Origin: Paenibacillus sanguinis 2301083 = DSM 16941
GTDB taxonomy: Bacteria; Bacillota; Bacilli; Paenibacillales; Paenibacillaceae
Reading direction: 5' to 3'
Length of the DNA: 64,000 nt
Assembly: GCF_000374825.1 (NCBI RefSeq)
Contig: NZ_KB895376.1
Coordinates: 65,460 to 129,459 of the forward strand
The notes under the pieces are model-generated. The model was not told where the DNA came from. It saw only the letters and a program-made list of their open reading frames with translations, and made no database searches. Shown one piece after another: positions 1 to 8,122 of the stretch. The number at the start of each line of letters is the position of its first letter. Position 1 is the first letter of the stretch. Made by a program: the position numbers and the translations under genes.

Positions 1-686
1 GGACCGGTCGCTCCATCTGCTCCCGCTGGGCCGGTTGCTCCTGCTGGGCCTGCTGGGCCGGTTGCTCCTGCTGGGCCCGCTGGGCCGGTTGCTCCTGCTG
101 GGCCTGCTGGACCGGTCGCTCCATCTGCTCCCGCTGGGCCAGTTGGGCCGGTCGGGCCTGCTGGACCAGTAGCGCCTGTTGGACCGGTAGCAGACATTGT
201 ATTTTCAATTTGTACGTTAGCAGAACCTTCCGTTACTGTAATATCCAATGTGTTGGATAAGAAGTTCAAATTCTCTCCTGCCCCCACCGTGGCGGAGCCT
301 GTAGTACCAAATACATTAAACAGTGGTTCCCCAGGAGTTAATGGCCCCGTTGGACCCGTTGGACCTGCAGGCCCGGTAGGTCCAACCGAGATCGGCAGAG
401 TTAAGATATTGTCCATTCTGCTTTGTAATAGCCATTCCTTTTTCGTAACTTCCTGCAATGTATTTCTTACACTATTATTAATTGATAGCAAATCACTGAT
501 GGTTGGCGCCGGGCCTGACAAGCCAGGCAACGTTCCCAGCACATATTGCAGCTTCTCACCTTCAGCGTTAATAATATGGCTTAATCCCAATTCCTCCATG
601 GCCATCGATGATAACAGCAAGTTGATGGCATCTTCTCTCGTTAGTGTTACGGATGGAGTAATATTGGGAAAATTTGCTTGAGACAT
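1..686 (-). CDS. Collagen-like surface protein (3' end outside window)
   Basis: Reading the minus strand from the ATG at 686-684 gives an open frame with no stop to position 1, so the C-terminus is missing. AAGGAGG lies 7 bases upstream of the ATG. Residues 1 to about 100 form a helical domain ([20 protein letters not shown]...) also found in the proteins at 820-1149 and 41376-42170. After it come a short [11 protein letters not shown] tract, a non-collagenous linker, and from about position 215 down to 1 perfect Gly-X-Y triplets ([17 protein letters not shown] type). Collagen-like proteins of this kind in spore-forming Firmicutes coat spores or cells and are commonly glycosylated, which fits the adjacent glycosyltransferases. 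Surface location is inferred; no signal peptide is visible. Confidence 0.85.
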   Translation of the reverse strand, partial: MSQANFPNITPSVTLTREDAINLLLSSMAMEELGLSHIINAEGEKLQYVLGTLPGLSGPAPTISDLLSINNSVRNTLQEVTKKEWLLQSRMDNILTLPISVGPTGPAGPTGPTGPLTPGEPLFNVFGTTGSATVGAGENLNFLSNTLDITVTEGSANVQIENTMSATGPTGATGPAGPTGPTGPAGADGATGPAGPAGATGPAGPAGATGPAGPAGATGPAGADGATG

Positions 687-819
687 ACATTATCCTCCTT
701 AATTCTCTCTAGGAACTCTCCTGACTTTAGTAACCCTATTCAGGACAATAGAGCAAGCAAATATATTCTGCTGCACGGACTACGTCCCTCTTGAATTTTT
801 ATCAATTACATTCTCACTC

Positions 820-1149
820 TTATTCTTGCTGACGCTCTTGCCGTTCCCGGTCCATTTCGACAACTTGCCCCAACTTCATCAGCAGCATCATTTCTTTCAA
901 GATAACACCCTGCATGGTACTACTCATAGAACGCTGCAAAGTCATCAATTGTTCCACCGTAGGCGCAGCAGGCAAATCCAATCCGTTCTCCAAAGTACCA
1001 AGCACATACTGCACTTGCTCTGCACCCGAATTTACCAGATGAGCCAATGCCATCTCCTCCATAGCAATAGAGGATAGCAGCATCACGATGGTTTGATCGA
1101 CATCAACGGATATGACAGGCGTGATATTTGGCATTCCCGGTTGACTCAT
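820..1149 (-). CDS. Small helical surface-locus protein, paralogue of the collagen-protein N-domain
   Basis: A 109-residue protein that aligns with the N-terminal domain of the collagen-like protein downstream: both start MSQ, share an LLSSIAMEEMALAHL-type helix and a QYVLGTLE/P segment, then an amphipathic helix. It has no Gly-X-Y tail. Its ATG overlaps the stop codon of the upstream glycosyltransferase fragment (ATGA at 1149-1146), so the genes were one translationally coupled minus-strand operon before the prophage inserted. Function not recognised; a capping or assembly partner for the collagen-like protein is an inference. Confidence 0.75.
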   Translation of the reverse strand: MSQPGMPNITPVISVDVDQTIVMLLSSIAMEEMALAHLVNSGAEQVQYVLGTLENGLDLPAAPTVEQLMTLQRSMSSTMQGVILKEMMLLMKLGQVVEMDRERQERQQE

Positions 1150-1491
1150 GACCGTTCACCTCTTCCTGCATATCCAATATGCTCAAGTCTGGCCTTGGCT
1201 TCTGTAAATTCCGGGTAAGTCTTAAGCGCACGCAGAAAGGCGGCTTCAGCCAATCTCACGGCTCCAAGCTCCTCGTAACACAATCCTGTAAAAAACTCGG
1301 AATAATAGCTTCCTACACCAACTTTGCTCAAATGAATACTACAGCGCTCCCCCATCTCCAGACAGGTCTTAAATACTTCAATGGCCTCGGCATACCTCCG
1401 CTGTCCATGTAAAATGACACCCTCGTAAAAGTGCAAATCTACATAATCCGGGTAAAGCGAAATAGCTAGTCGAATACCCTCCAACGCATTG
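1146..1491 (-). pseudogene. 3' half of prophage-interrupted TPR glycosyltransferase
   Basis: This is the last 115 codons of a family-2 glycosyltransferase with TPR-like helices (for example LHGQRRYAEAIEVFKTCLEMG). The N-terminal half is at 40122-40906 on the same strand. Removing the prophage and one GTAAA copy joins codon TTT, then ACC (bases 40123, 40122 and 1491), then AAT GCG, and yields one 376-residue frame. Separated from its promoter and start by 38.6 kb, this part should be non-functional. A TTG at 1484 could start a short frame but has no convincing ribosome site. Confidence 0.93.
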
Positions 1492-1496
1492 GTAAA
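1492..1496. repeat. Left target-site duplication GTAAA
   Basis: The 5-bp GTAAA immediately left of the prophage TG terminus matches GTAAA at 40122-40126. Five-bp duplications are characteristic of Mu-type transposition. Confidence 0.93.
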
Positions 1497-2033
1497 TGTA
1501 CGTTATCAGAATAACTGACAAAGAGGGACACCCAAAAAACGAAGCGGGAAATGCCGGGAATGCCTGATTTCATGCGGGTTTAGGTGGGATGGAGCGAGGT
1601 TAGCGTGACAAGTATCTTGAGAATGACAAAAAAGAAACTTAATAGAGTGAAAATGATAGAAAAAACGCCCGAAACCCTTGGTATATAAGGAAAAACGGGC
1701 GTTTCGTGTTTTTGGAATGATATTTGAGTCGATGGAGATTCCGAGCAAAAGAAGCGAAGCGTTAGAACGTTGCGTTATTAAGCGTTAAAGCTCGTTACTA
1801 AAAACTTCGGAAATCTCGGAAACCGCGATGGCACAGGCTTTTCTTGGTTGAATCATCGTCGATTATAATAACGTTTAATCATGAAAACAACGAAAAAAGT
1901 GCAGAATTGAATGGGACAAATCGTTTAATCGGTGCAGAATTGGTCCCATTGCAGCAATGGCGCGGGTTTCAGGCATTTTGAGACCTCTTAAAACCAGCTG
2001 TTTTCAAAGGGACACAATTCTGCAAAAAAACGA
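1497..2033. other. Prophage left-end non-coding region with repeats
   Basis: About 540 bp without a convincing gene. It starts TGTA and holds: a hairpin with 9-bp arms AAACGCCCG (1663-1671) and CGGGCGTTT (1696-1704); three GCGTTA copies (1759, 1772, 1782); and a motif GCAGAATTG present directly at 1901-1909 and 1934-1942 and inverted at 2015-2023, each next to a GGGAC or GTCCC element. CGTTTAATC precedes the first two copies (1872, 1922). In Mu the equivalent region carries transposase end-binding sites; assigning these repeats that role is inference. Confidence 0.6.
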
Positions 2034-2252
2034 TCATTTCGCAGCCTGTTTGCGCCCCTTGAAATGCTCCAACAAAAATCCTCCAATGAATGGGACAACA
2101 AAGAGCGCGACGACTATCAAGGCTCCCCACCACGCTACTTGCCACAAACCGAATGCCAGTATGGCAAGAATGCCATATGCAATCATGTTTTTAATTTCCT
2201 TGCGAAATATGATGACGATGACCAGCAGGATGAACAAGAGAATCAACAACAT
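2034..2252 (-). CDS. Small membrane protein, probably expressed in the lysogen
   Basis: A 72-residue protein, very hydrophobic, with one membrane segment at residues 1-16, a charged stretch FRKEIKN, a long hydrophobic run at about 24-60 and a basic tail (KGRKQAAK). GAGAGGAGGT lies 8 bases before the ATG, strong support for a real gene. It follows the repressor on the same strand, so it may be co-transcribed with it in the lysogenic state. No family recognised. Superinfection exclusion or host conversion is a plausible but untested role. Confidence 0.7.
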   Translation of the reverse strand: MLLILLFILLVIVIIFRKEIKNMIAYGILAILAFGLWQVAWWGALIVVALFVVPFIGGFLLEHFKGRKQAAK

Positions 2253-2420
2253 CCGGATATACCTCCTCTCACGCAGCGAATTAACATACCATAATTTTAC
2301 TATAAATCGTCATTGTTTGCGATAAAAATATCGCCAACCCAGGTCAGTTATAAATCACTAGCAATTAGGTTGAAATCGCCAAAAAAATGATATAAAACTA
2401 AATCATTTAGGACATAAAAA

Positions 2421-2861
2421 TTAACTCACGTCACTGATCCCGGCGGACAGTTCGTCTTCCGCGCCAGGTTGCGAGTTCGATGACATCCGCTTTCTGCTGT
2501 TCTGGGCGTCTTTGCCCAAACGAGCATATTTACGCTCAATAATTTCGATTGCCTCCTCTTGATTGTCTACGTCCAATGATCGCAGCTTAAGGATTAGTTC
2601 GTATTCTTCAGGACTTATGTCAAATCCCCTGTTCTCCACTTTCTCCTTCTCCACTTCCCTTTCGACACCCGTGAGAAGCCATTCCATAGACACACCACAC
2701 AATTGTGACAGACGGAGCAGAATAGTTGCATCGGGTATCCTGCCCCTAGCGTAATTGTTCACTGCATTTTTGGACAAGCCAAGCACTTCCCTGGCACTGT
2801 TTTGAGTATGCCCTGCACGTTTTAGCGCTTCCTTCAAACGATCTCCAAACGTCTCTGACAT
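2421..2861 (-). CDS. XRE-family phage repressor (c-like)
   Basis: 146 residues. The N-terminal helix-turn-helix of the XRE/Cro type covers about residues 8-62 (AGHTQNSAREVLGLSKNAVNNYARGR). A charged linker (EREVEKEKVE) leads to a helical C-terminal part and a disordered Ser-rich tail. It diverges from the early operon, with three related dyads and the rightward promoter between them. By analogy with Mu, it would keep transposition genes off in the lysogen. The C-terminal part shows no S24-peptidase motif, so RecA-dependent autocleavage is not expected from sequence. Confidence 0.85.
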   Translation of the reverse strand: MSETFGDRLKEALKRAGHTQNSAREVLGLSKNAVNNYARGRIPDATILLRLSQLCGVSMEWLLTGVEREVEKEKVENRGFDISPEEYELILKLRSLDVDNQEEAIEIIERKYARLGKDAQNSRKRMSSNSQPGAEDELSAGISDVS

Positions 2862-2870
2862 TTAATCACC

Positions 2871-2946
2871 CCACGAAAATGTGTTTTATCAAAATAAATA
2901 CCCCATAAAAGTGTGTTTTCTTTGTTGACTCCACACGAACGTGTGG
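2871..2946. promoter_or_regulatory. Three repressor operator dyads
   Basis: Three related sites: CCACGAAAATGTGTT (from 2871), CCATAAAAGTGTGTT (from 2903) and CCACACGAACGTGTGG (2931-2946). The last is a perfect dyad with 7-bp arms around AA and lies in the spacer of the rightward promoter. Centres are 32 and 29 bp apart, close to three helical turns, suggesting cooperative binding on one DNA face. Binding by the adjacent XRE repressor is inferred. Confidence 0.7.
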
Positions 2947-2954
2947 TATATAAT
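2925..2954 (+). promoter_or_regulatory. Early (rightward) promoter
   Basis: TTGACT (2925-2930) and TATAAT (2949-2954) with an 18-bp spacer that holds the perfect operator dyad. A leader of about 165 bases follows before the first early gene at 3124. Confidence 0.75.
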
Positions 2955-3123
2955 TAAAGCATGCTTTAGAACTACACCAATTCAAATTTTACCACACATC
3001 ATGAACCCACAACAGGCGCAACAAAATAGCCGCCGTCTTGCACAACGGTAGGCCGTATGCTCTTTGAAAAGTGAATAGCAATATCGATTCAATCAACTAC
3101 GTGCAAGCAGGAGGTGATCGCAA

Positions 3124-3483
3124 TTGTCGCAAAACCAATGGACGCATTTGTATAAGAAGGGATTTGCTCAAATATCATCTTTCGTTGAGCAAGTCGAGGA
3201 ATTCGCTCCTGAAACAGCAGACATCATGATTGAATCTCTTAATGAAACAAATAGACGGCTGCTGCAAGAGGTTCGCGCCGAAAAGGAGGAACTGGAGGAA
3301 GAACTGAAACGGTTCCTTGCTCGGGTGAATGGGAAATTATCGTATTTGAAAAGCATGGAGAACCATTTGGCGGAATGGGAGAATCACTTCGATACTTTGA
3401 AGGAAGGGGCCGCCAATGTTACTGAAGGGGGTAAACGCCATGAGAAAGAAACGCGAACTGACTCCGGTCGGCAAAGTAGTTAA
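3124..3483 (+). CDS. Early coiled-coil protein, unknown function
   Basis: 119 residues starting at TTG with AGGAGGTGATCGCAA upstream. Residues about 20-85 are a strong heptad-rich coiled coil (EVRAEKEELEEELKRFLARVNGKLSYL). The last 15 codons overlap the next gene in another frame. First gene of the early transcript; not assigned to a family. It could act on transposition or early regulation but nothing in the sequence shows this. Confidence 0.65.
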   Translation: MSQNQWTHLYKKGFAQISSFVEQVEEFAPETADIMIESLNETNRRLLQEVRAEKEELEEELKRFLARVNGKLSYLKSMENHLAEWENHFDTLKEGAANVTEGGKRHEKETRTDSGRQSS

Positions 3484-3655
3484 AAAACGCCTGATCGAAG
3501 TTGGAATAACACACCGGCAATTAGCCCAAAAAATCGGAACAAGCGAGCAATATTTGAATTCTATTTTGTTTGGCGCTCGTTCGGGGAGAAACTACCTCCC
3601 GAAAATAGCCAGGGTACTGGACTTGGATTTGGAAAGCTTGAAGGTGTCCGCATGA
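3440..3655 (+). CDS. Small XRE DNA-binding protein (Ner/Cro-like)
   Basis: 71 residues, almost entirely one helix-turn-helix: VKKRLIEVGITHRQLAQKIGTSEQYLNSIL. Start chosen at ATG 3440 with AAGGGGG upstream. Position between the repressor and the transposase matches Ner in Mu, which turns down early transcription and the repressor gene. The function is inferred from position and fold. Confidence 0.75.
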   Translation: MRKKRELTPVGKVVKKRLIEVGITHRQLAQKIGTSEQYLNSILFGARSGRNYLPKIARVLDLDLESLKVSA

Positions 3656-3789
3656 AAGCGAGCAGATGCAATAAGGGAAGTACAGGGAGAAGAAGGCAAC
3701 AAAAAAGGAGCGCTCCTCCAGCAAGAGTAACCGCTCCTAGTCCCGAGAATAGCAAAAAGCTATTCCCCCTTATTGTACCATGCGGGTGA
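3652..3789 (+). CDS. Possible basic micro-protein
   Basis: A 45-codon frame whose ATG overlaps the stop of the preceding gene (ATGA at 3652-3655). The product is rich in Arg, Lys and Ser (KGSTGRRRQQKRSAPP). The same DNA holds two hairpins: GGAGCG/CGCTCC and GAATAGC-AAAAA-GCTATTC. It may instead be only a structured leader before the transposase gene. Confidence 0.35.
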   Translation: MKASRCNKGSTGRRRQQKRSAPPARVTAPSPENSKKLFPLIVPCG

Positions 3790-3814
3790 TGGAATGGAAA
3801 GGAGGGGAAGCCGC

Positions 3815-5890
3815 TTGACGGACGTGTTTGTCTCATTAGAAGACGCTGCCGGTTACGAAGGCATCAGTTATGAAGCGATCAAGAAGAAGGTTCAACGAAA
3901 CCCAGCTCTATTCAATGTGAGAAAAGAGCCGGTTTCAAGTGGCGGCAAGCCTCGGATTCTAGTTGCTCTATCTTCCCTCTCAAAGAAGGCTCGGAGAGCC
4001 TACAAGGAAGCGCAGAACATCGAGGGAGGGGATGAAGTCGTGATCGAAGAACGCACCAATTCGGACGATGTGCCTTGGTACATCGACGCCGACCTGGATG
4101 AATACATCAAGAAATTCGGGAAGCGGTATTACGAAGCGGTCGAGCTGGCGAAGCACATTCAGGAATTTTTGAACTATGCCGACCGCGACCGGACGGGCTT
4201 CGCGGAAGAGTTTGCCGCCCAGCTCGGCATGAGCCAGCGGACGCTATACCGACATTCGCAAGCGTATCTCGAAGCGAGCGCCTGGGCGCTGAAGCTCGGG
4301 AAGCAGGACGGCAAGAATTACGATTATTTGAAAGTGCTGGCATTGTGCCGGAAGCCGAAGGAAACCTACACGTTCCCGTCGCTTTCCGAGCCGATGAAAG
4401 CCTGGATCGAAAATCTGTGGTTCGACAAGCGATTCGCGGAGAACCAAGGAACCATCGACATGCTTTACACCAAGCTGCAACAAGTCGCATCGGCCAACAG
4501 TTGGGACTATCCATCCTATCCGACGGTGGCGCGTTACATAGGTTACTTGATGGAAGTCAAGCGCTATAAGAACGCGCATTACCTCGCCGAAAAGGGCGAA
4601 AGGATGTATCGGAACAAGAAGCTGCGCAAGGCGCTACAAGATATGACGTCGGTGCCGGTCATGGGATTGGTTCAGGGCGACGGTCACACCTTCGACGTGT
4701 GGGTTGAATACACCTACCCGAACGGCAAGAAGACCGCGATCAAGCCGATCCTGGTCGGGTGGATCGACACGCGAAGCCGCTGCATCGTCGGCGACATCCT
4801 TTGTCACACGCCGAGCGCCCAGGTCATCAAGCAATCGATGCTTAACATGATCTATAACGAAGTCGGCGGCGTTCCACAATGGATCAAGATCGACAACGGC
4901 AAGGATTTCACCGCCGAAACACTGACGGGCCGCAAACGGAGCGAACGAATGAGCTTAGACAGCGAAGCCATCGGCTTCTATCGGTCTATCGGCATCCAGG
5001 ACGATTTCCGTTCGCTGCCATACCAGCCTTGGGGCAAGGCGGCGATTGAACGATTCTTCCTGACGCTGATCAACCGGTTCGAGAAGTGGTTGCTTAGCTA
5101 TACGGGAACGCTGACCGGATCGCGTACATCCAGCAAGATCAAGAAGGACATTCCGGGCATGCTGGAGCGCGGCGAGCTGATCACGATGGACGAGCTTTGC
5201 GCCCTATGGCGCAAATGGCGTGACGAAGAGTATCACGCCCGGAAGCACCGTGGCCTCAAGGAACAAGGTGAACAGTGGCATACGCCGCTGGAAGTATTCC
5301 AAAACGCCGAGCGCTACTTCAAGGCGGTTCCGCCAAGATCGGTCGCCGCCACTTGGCTAATGCAGGCAGAAGAGCGGGTTCGCGTTTACCAGGTCGGCAT
5401 TCGCCGATTCGGATTCGAGTACCGCGCCCCCGAGCTGGACGCCTACATCGACGACTATGTCAACATCAAGTGGGACGCGAACGACGTCACTCGGCTTCAT
5501 GTATATGACCGGATCACCGGTGCTAAGATTTGCGAGGCTGAAAGCCAGGAGTTGCTTCAGATCGCCCCGCGTGCGCCGCAAAAGGCGCTGGAGGAACACA
5601 AGCGGGCGCAGAATCAGCAGCTCAAGGCGGACAGACAGCGCTTGAAGGAGCTGACCACGCCACTGGAAGAGCGGATCGGACAGCACATCGCCGCCGAGGA
5701 CAACATGGCAGGCGTGTTCATTGGACAACCAGCAAAAGGCAAAGCGCCCAAGGTCGTGGCGCTGCCGCAGGACAAGCAATATAAGGAAGACGTTCGCAGC
5801 AAAAAGGCCGCTCGGCCCGCTGCTGTGGAAAACGATTATTACCAAAAACGCGCCGAGGCTGCTTTGGCTAAGCTGAAGGAACTCGGCTAA
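3815..5890 (+). CDS. Mu-type DDE transposase (MuA-like)
   Basis: 691 residues from a TTG start with AAGGAGGGG 7 bases upstream; an ATG 14 codons earlier lacks a comparable site. The N-terminal part (about 1-65) looks like a Mu-type winged-helix DNA-binding domain (VSLEDAAGYEGISYEAIKKKVQR). The rve/RNase H-fold core carries D289 (GDGHTFD), D360 (KIDNGKDF) and E412 (KAAIERFF); the spacing is close to MuA. A beta-barrel C-terminal domain and Lys/Gln-rich tail follow. It cuts and joins the phage ends for integration and replicative transposition. Immediately upstream of the MuB-like gene. Confidence 0.95.
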   Translation: MTDVFVSLEDAAGYEGISYEAIKKKVQRNPALFNVRKEPVSSGGKPRILVALSSLSKKARRAYKEAQNIEGGDEVVIEERTNSDDVPWYIDADLDEYIKKFGKRYYEAVELAKHIQEFLNYADRDRTGFAEEFAAQLGMSQRTLYRHSQAYLEASAWALKLGKQDGKNYDYLKVLALCRKPKETYTFPSLSEPMKAWIENLWFDKRFAENQGTIDMLYTKLQQVASANSWDYPSYPTVARYIGYLMEVKRYKNAHYLAEKGERMYRNKKLRKALQDMTSVPVMGLVQGDGHTFDVWVEYTYPNGKKTAIKPILVGWIDTRSRCIVGDILCHTPSAQVIKQSMLNMIYNEVGGVPQWIKIDNGKDFTAETLTGRKRSERMSLDSEAIGFYRSIGIQDDFRSLPYQPWGKAAIERFFLTLINRFEKWLLSYTGTLTGSRTSSKIKKDIPGMLERGELITMDELCALWRKWRDEEYHARKHRGLKEQGEQWHTPLEVFQNAERYFKAVPPRSVAATWLMQAEERVRVYQVGIRRFGFEYRAPELDAYIDDYVNIKWDANDVTRLHVYDRITGAKICEAESQELLQIAPRAPQKALEEHKRAQNQQLKADRQRLKELTTPLEERIGQHIAAEDNMAGVFIGQPAKGKAPKVVALPQDKQYKEDVRSKKAARPAAVENDYYQKRAEAALAKLKELG

Positions 5891-5905
5891 CGGAGGGATT
5901 TATTC

Positions 5906-6853
5906 ATGGCAATGGAAGCGACGAAACTTTATACGATCAAAACGGACCTTGTCACTCGGGCAAATGAATACATGAATCGGACGGGCAGCACGATTACGGA
6001 AATGGCTCGAATCATGGGCGTATCCAGACCGGCCTTGTCCCGGTATCTCTCGGGCAAGTACGACGCCGAGAACACCAAGATCGAACCGGCTGTCCTGAAG
6101 TTTCTCAACGAGCATGATCAAGTCGGCGAAATCTCCGCGATCCCGGCGACCGCACCGAAGTTCTTCGCCGGTCGGGATGCCCGCGACATCCTCGGTCTTT
6201 GTGCCGAATGCCAGGATCACAGCAAGCTGGGCATTGTCACCGGTCGCACCGGTTACGGGAAGAGCCACACGCTCAAGCATTACGCGAAGATGCAGCGCGT
6301 GGCGTACATCGAATGCGATGACAGCATGGGTTGCAAGGACCTGATCGACGCCATCGAAGCGGCGCTCGGCATCCCGTCCGCATCCGGCAGCATCTACCGC
6401 AAGAAACAGGGAATCATTCAATTTTTCGAGGTTAACAAGGGGTATCTGCTCATCGTGGACGAGGCCGACAAGTTGATCAATAAGTACACCCAAAAGAAGA
6501 TGGAAATTCTTCGCTCCATCTACGGCGACGCCCGCGTCGGGCTGGTGATCGCCGGGGAACCGAAGTTGGAATCGTTAATCAAAGGATACCTGGAGCGCTT
6601 TGCGAACCGGGTGGATGCCCGGACGGCGCTTATCGGGCTGACGGACAAGGAAGTTCGCGACTATCTGGACGGATTTCCGTTTGAACCGGACGCCCTGGAA
6701 GAAATGGTCGCTCGCGGAACAAACAGCAAAACGGGCTGCTTCCGTCTGCTTGCCCGAACGCTCGACAACGTGCTGCGCGTCCACCGCGAGGACGGCGGCG
6801 AAACCATCACGCTGGACACGATCTATAAGGCCAGCAGCATGATGATGCTGTAA
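5906..6853 (+). CDS. AAA ATPase, MuB-like target-selection protein
   Basis: 315 residues. An N-terminal helix-turn-helix (about 26-55, TITEMARIMGVSRPALSRYLSG) is followed by an AAA domain with Walker A GRTGYGKS (113-120) and Walker B LLIVDEAD (181-188). In Mu, MuB binds target DNA, activates the transposase and confers target immunity. Start ATG 5906 has CGGAGGG 8 bases upstream. The pairing with the transposase makes the assignment firm. Confidence 0.93.
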   Translation: MAMEATKLYTIKTDLVTRANEYMNRTGSTITEMARIMGVSRPALSRYLSGKYDAENTKIEPAVLKFLNEHDQVGEISAIPATAPKFFAGRDARDILGLCAECQDHSKLGIVTGRTGYGKSHTLKHYAKMQRVAYIECDDSMGCKDLIDAIEAALGIPSASGSIYRKKQGIIQFFEVNKGYLLIVDEADKLINKYTQKKMEILRSIYGDARVGLVIAGEPKLESLIKGYLERFANRVDARTALIGLTDKEVRDYLDGFPFEPDALEEMVARGTNSKTGCFRLLARTLDNVLRVHREDGGETITLDTIYKASSMMML

Positions 6854-6866
6854 GGAGGTTGAACCC

Positions 6867-7307
6867 ATGATCAAAATTGAAATGGAGCTGATCACATCGG
6901 AGGTCGAGCTGGCGCGGGCGGCGTTGCGATTACGCGCCCGCGACGACTCGCAGCCGTCAGCGGAAGCCTTCGAGCGAATGGCCGATACACTGGAGCATGT
7001 CGGGCTGTACGAGTTCACAAAGCTGGAAGGGGTTTGTATCTCGACGGCGCTTCTTCAAATGGCAGAGTTGGCCGCACAAATCGGCATGGCTGATCTTTCG
7101 TGCCGAGCGCTGGAGCTGTCGGACGACTTCTTCTATAAATGCCTGATGACCGAGCCGGAAGACTTGCATCGGCAGCTCGCCCGAGCGATAGAAGGCAGAC
7201 GAAAGGCAGGTGCGCGAAATGTCAACCGAGCAACTGGATTTGTTTCCTGGCTTGCCGCCGTCGGCATCGCCCGCCCCGCAGCCGGAAACCAAATGCGCCC
7301 ATTGTGA
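6867..7307 (+). CDS. Early phage protein, unknown
   Basis: 146 residues; AAGGAGG precedes the ATG. Mostly helical and acidic, with Ala-rich amphipathic segments (ALLQMAELAAQIGMADLSCRALEL). The last 30 codons overlap the next gene, whose own ribosome site lies inside. No family recognised. Confidence 0.65.
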   Translation: MIKIEMELITSEVELARAALRLRARDDSQPSAEAFERMADTLEHVGLYEFTKLEGVCISTALLQMAELAAQIGMADLSCRALELSDDFFYKCLMTEPEDLHRQLARAIEGRRKAGARNVNRATGFVSWLAAVGIARPAAGNQMRPL

Positions 7308-7539
7308 TCATATCGTGGCGGTGCGCTTCCAAAGCGGGAACCTCTTCTTCTGCGCCGTCCAGCGTGGCGGGCAATATGGCAAGAAGATACGCAAGAACGC
7401 GCCGAGCTGTCCCAGGTTCTTGGCGGCCCTCACGCCGCTGATCATGCACCTGGATGGCTATTACGGCGGCGAATACAGCCCCGGTTTGCTCCGGGGCGAC
7501 ATTACACCAAAGGAGGGATTGAATGAGCAATCAACATGA
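7219..7539 (+). CDS. Early protein with Cys-pair zinc-like motif
   Basis: 106 residues from ATG 7219 (AGGCAGGT upstream). A CAHC pair near residue 27, then CAVQ and a C at the SCPRF motif, suggest metal binding of the kind seen in small phage zinc proteins. The 3' end overlaps the next gene by 17 bases. Function unknown. Confidence 0.65.
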   Translation: MSTEQLDLFPGLPPSASPAPQPETKCAHCDHIVAVRFQSGNLFFCAVQRGGQYGKKIRKNAPSCPRFLAALTPLIMHLDGYYGGEYSPGLLRGDITPKEGLNEQST

Positions 7540-7777
7540 ACGAGACCCTCATGGGGTTTTCAGCAAGAAGGACGTTCCAAGTTTTGAATGGCCCGATCTT
7601 GACGGGAAGACGCTGGACATCGCTGTTTCTCGCGATCAATACGGCATGACCGTCGCCGGGATCGACAAAGGAACCGGCGTGATCTACGTCCTGCACCAGC
7701 AGATCATTCCCGAAGGTTGTTCGGCGGATCGACTGGCCGGTGAGCTGGCCGATGCTCTCGAACGCTCCATGAATTAA
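7523..7777 (+). CDS. Small early protein, unknown
   Basis: 84 residues, AAGGAGGGATTG before the ATG. Contains a beta-rich middle (LDIAVSRDQYGMTVAGIDKGTGVIYVLHQQ). No recognised family. Confidence 0.65.
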   Translation: MSNQHERDPHGVFSKKDVPSFEWPDLDGKTLDIAVSRDQYGMTVAGIDKGTGVIYVLHQQIIPEGCSADRLAGELADALERSMN

Positions 7778-7831
7778 GGTCCCTGGGGGTTCGACGAGGT
7801 TTTGCAAATTGACAATAGGAGGAATATGTGC

Positions 7832-8122
7832 ATGAAGGAATTCAACAAGAAAATCAGTAAAAGCGGATCGATCACCCTTCCGGCGGCGCTTCGCCGGGAT
7901 TATGGGCTGACGGACGGCGAGCGGTTCAAAATTGTCGTCGATGGCGAAGATGGTTCGATCTTGCTGCAACGCACGGAAGGAAGCTGCTTGTTCTGCGGGT
8001 CCGATAAAGAATTGATTGTTTATATGGGGCGTTTCGTTTGCGCCGAGTGCATCGGCAACATGGATGCGGAAGTCTCCAATGCCGCGATTTCCAGAGCTGT
8101 GCAAGGGGGTCCTGCCGAATGA
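7832..8122 (+). CDS. AbrB/SpoVT-type DNA-binding protein with zinc ribbon
   Basis: 96 residues. Residues about 5-48 match the swapped-hairpin AbrB fold (KISKSGSITLPAALRRDYGLTDGERFKIVVD). The C-terminal half holds CLFC and CAEC pairs, giving a four-Cys zinc knuckle. ATG 7832 is 9 bases after AGGAGG; an ATG two codons upstream is too close to it. Probably a transcriptional regulator of the early or middle genes. Confidence 0.8.
   Translation: MKEFNKKISKSGSITLPAALRRDYGLTDGERFKIVVDGEDGSILLQRTEGSCLFCGSDKELIVYMGRFVCAECIGNMDAEVSNAAISRAVQGGPAE

Noticed and set aside
250-681. Plus-strand frame with GPV-type repeats
   Set aside because: It is the antisense of the collagen-like gene; the minus-strand frame has the ribosome site and cleaner Gly-X-Y periodicity.
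1506-1748. Short minus-strand ORF at the phage left end
   Set aside because: No ribosome site, runs through hairpin and end repeats; probably non-coding.
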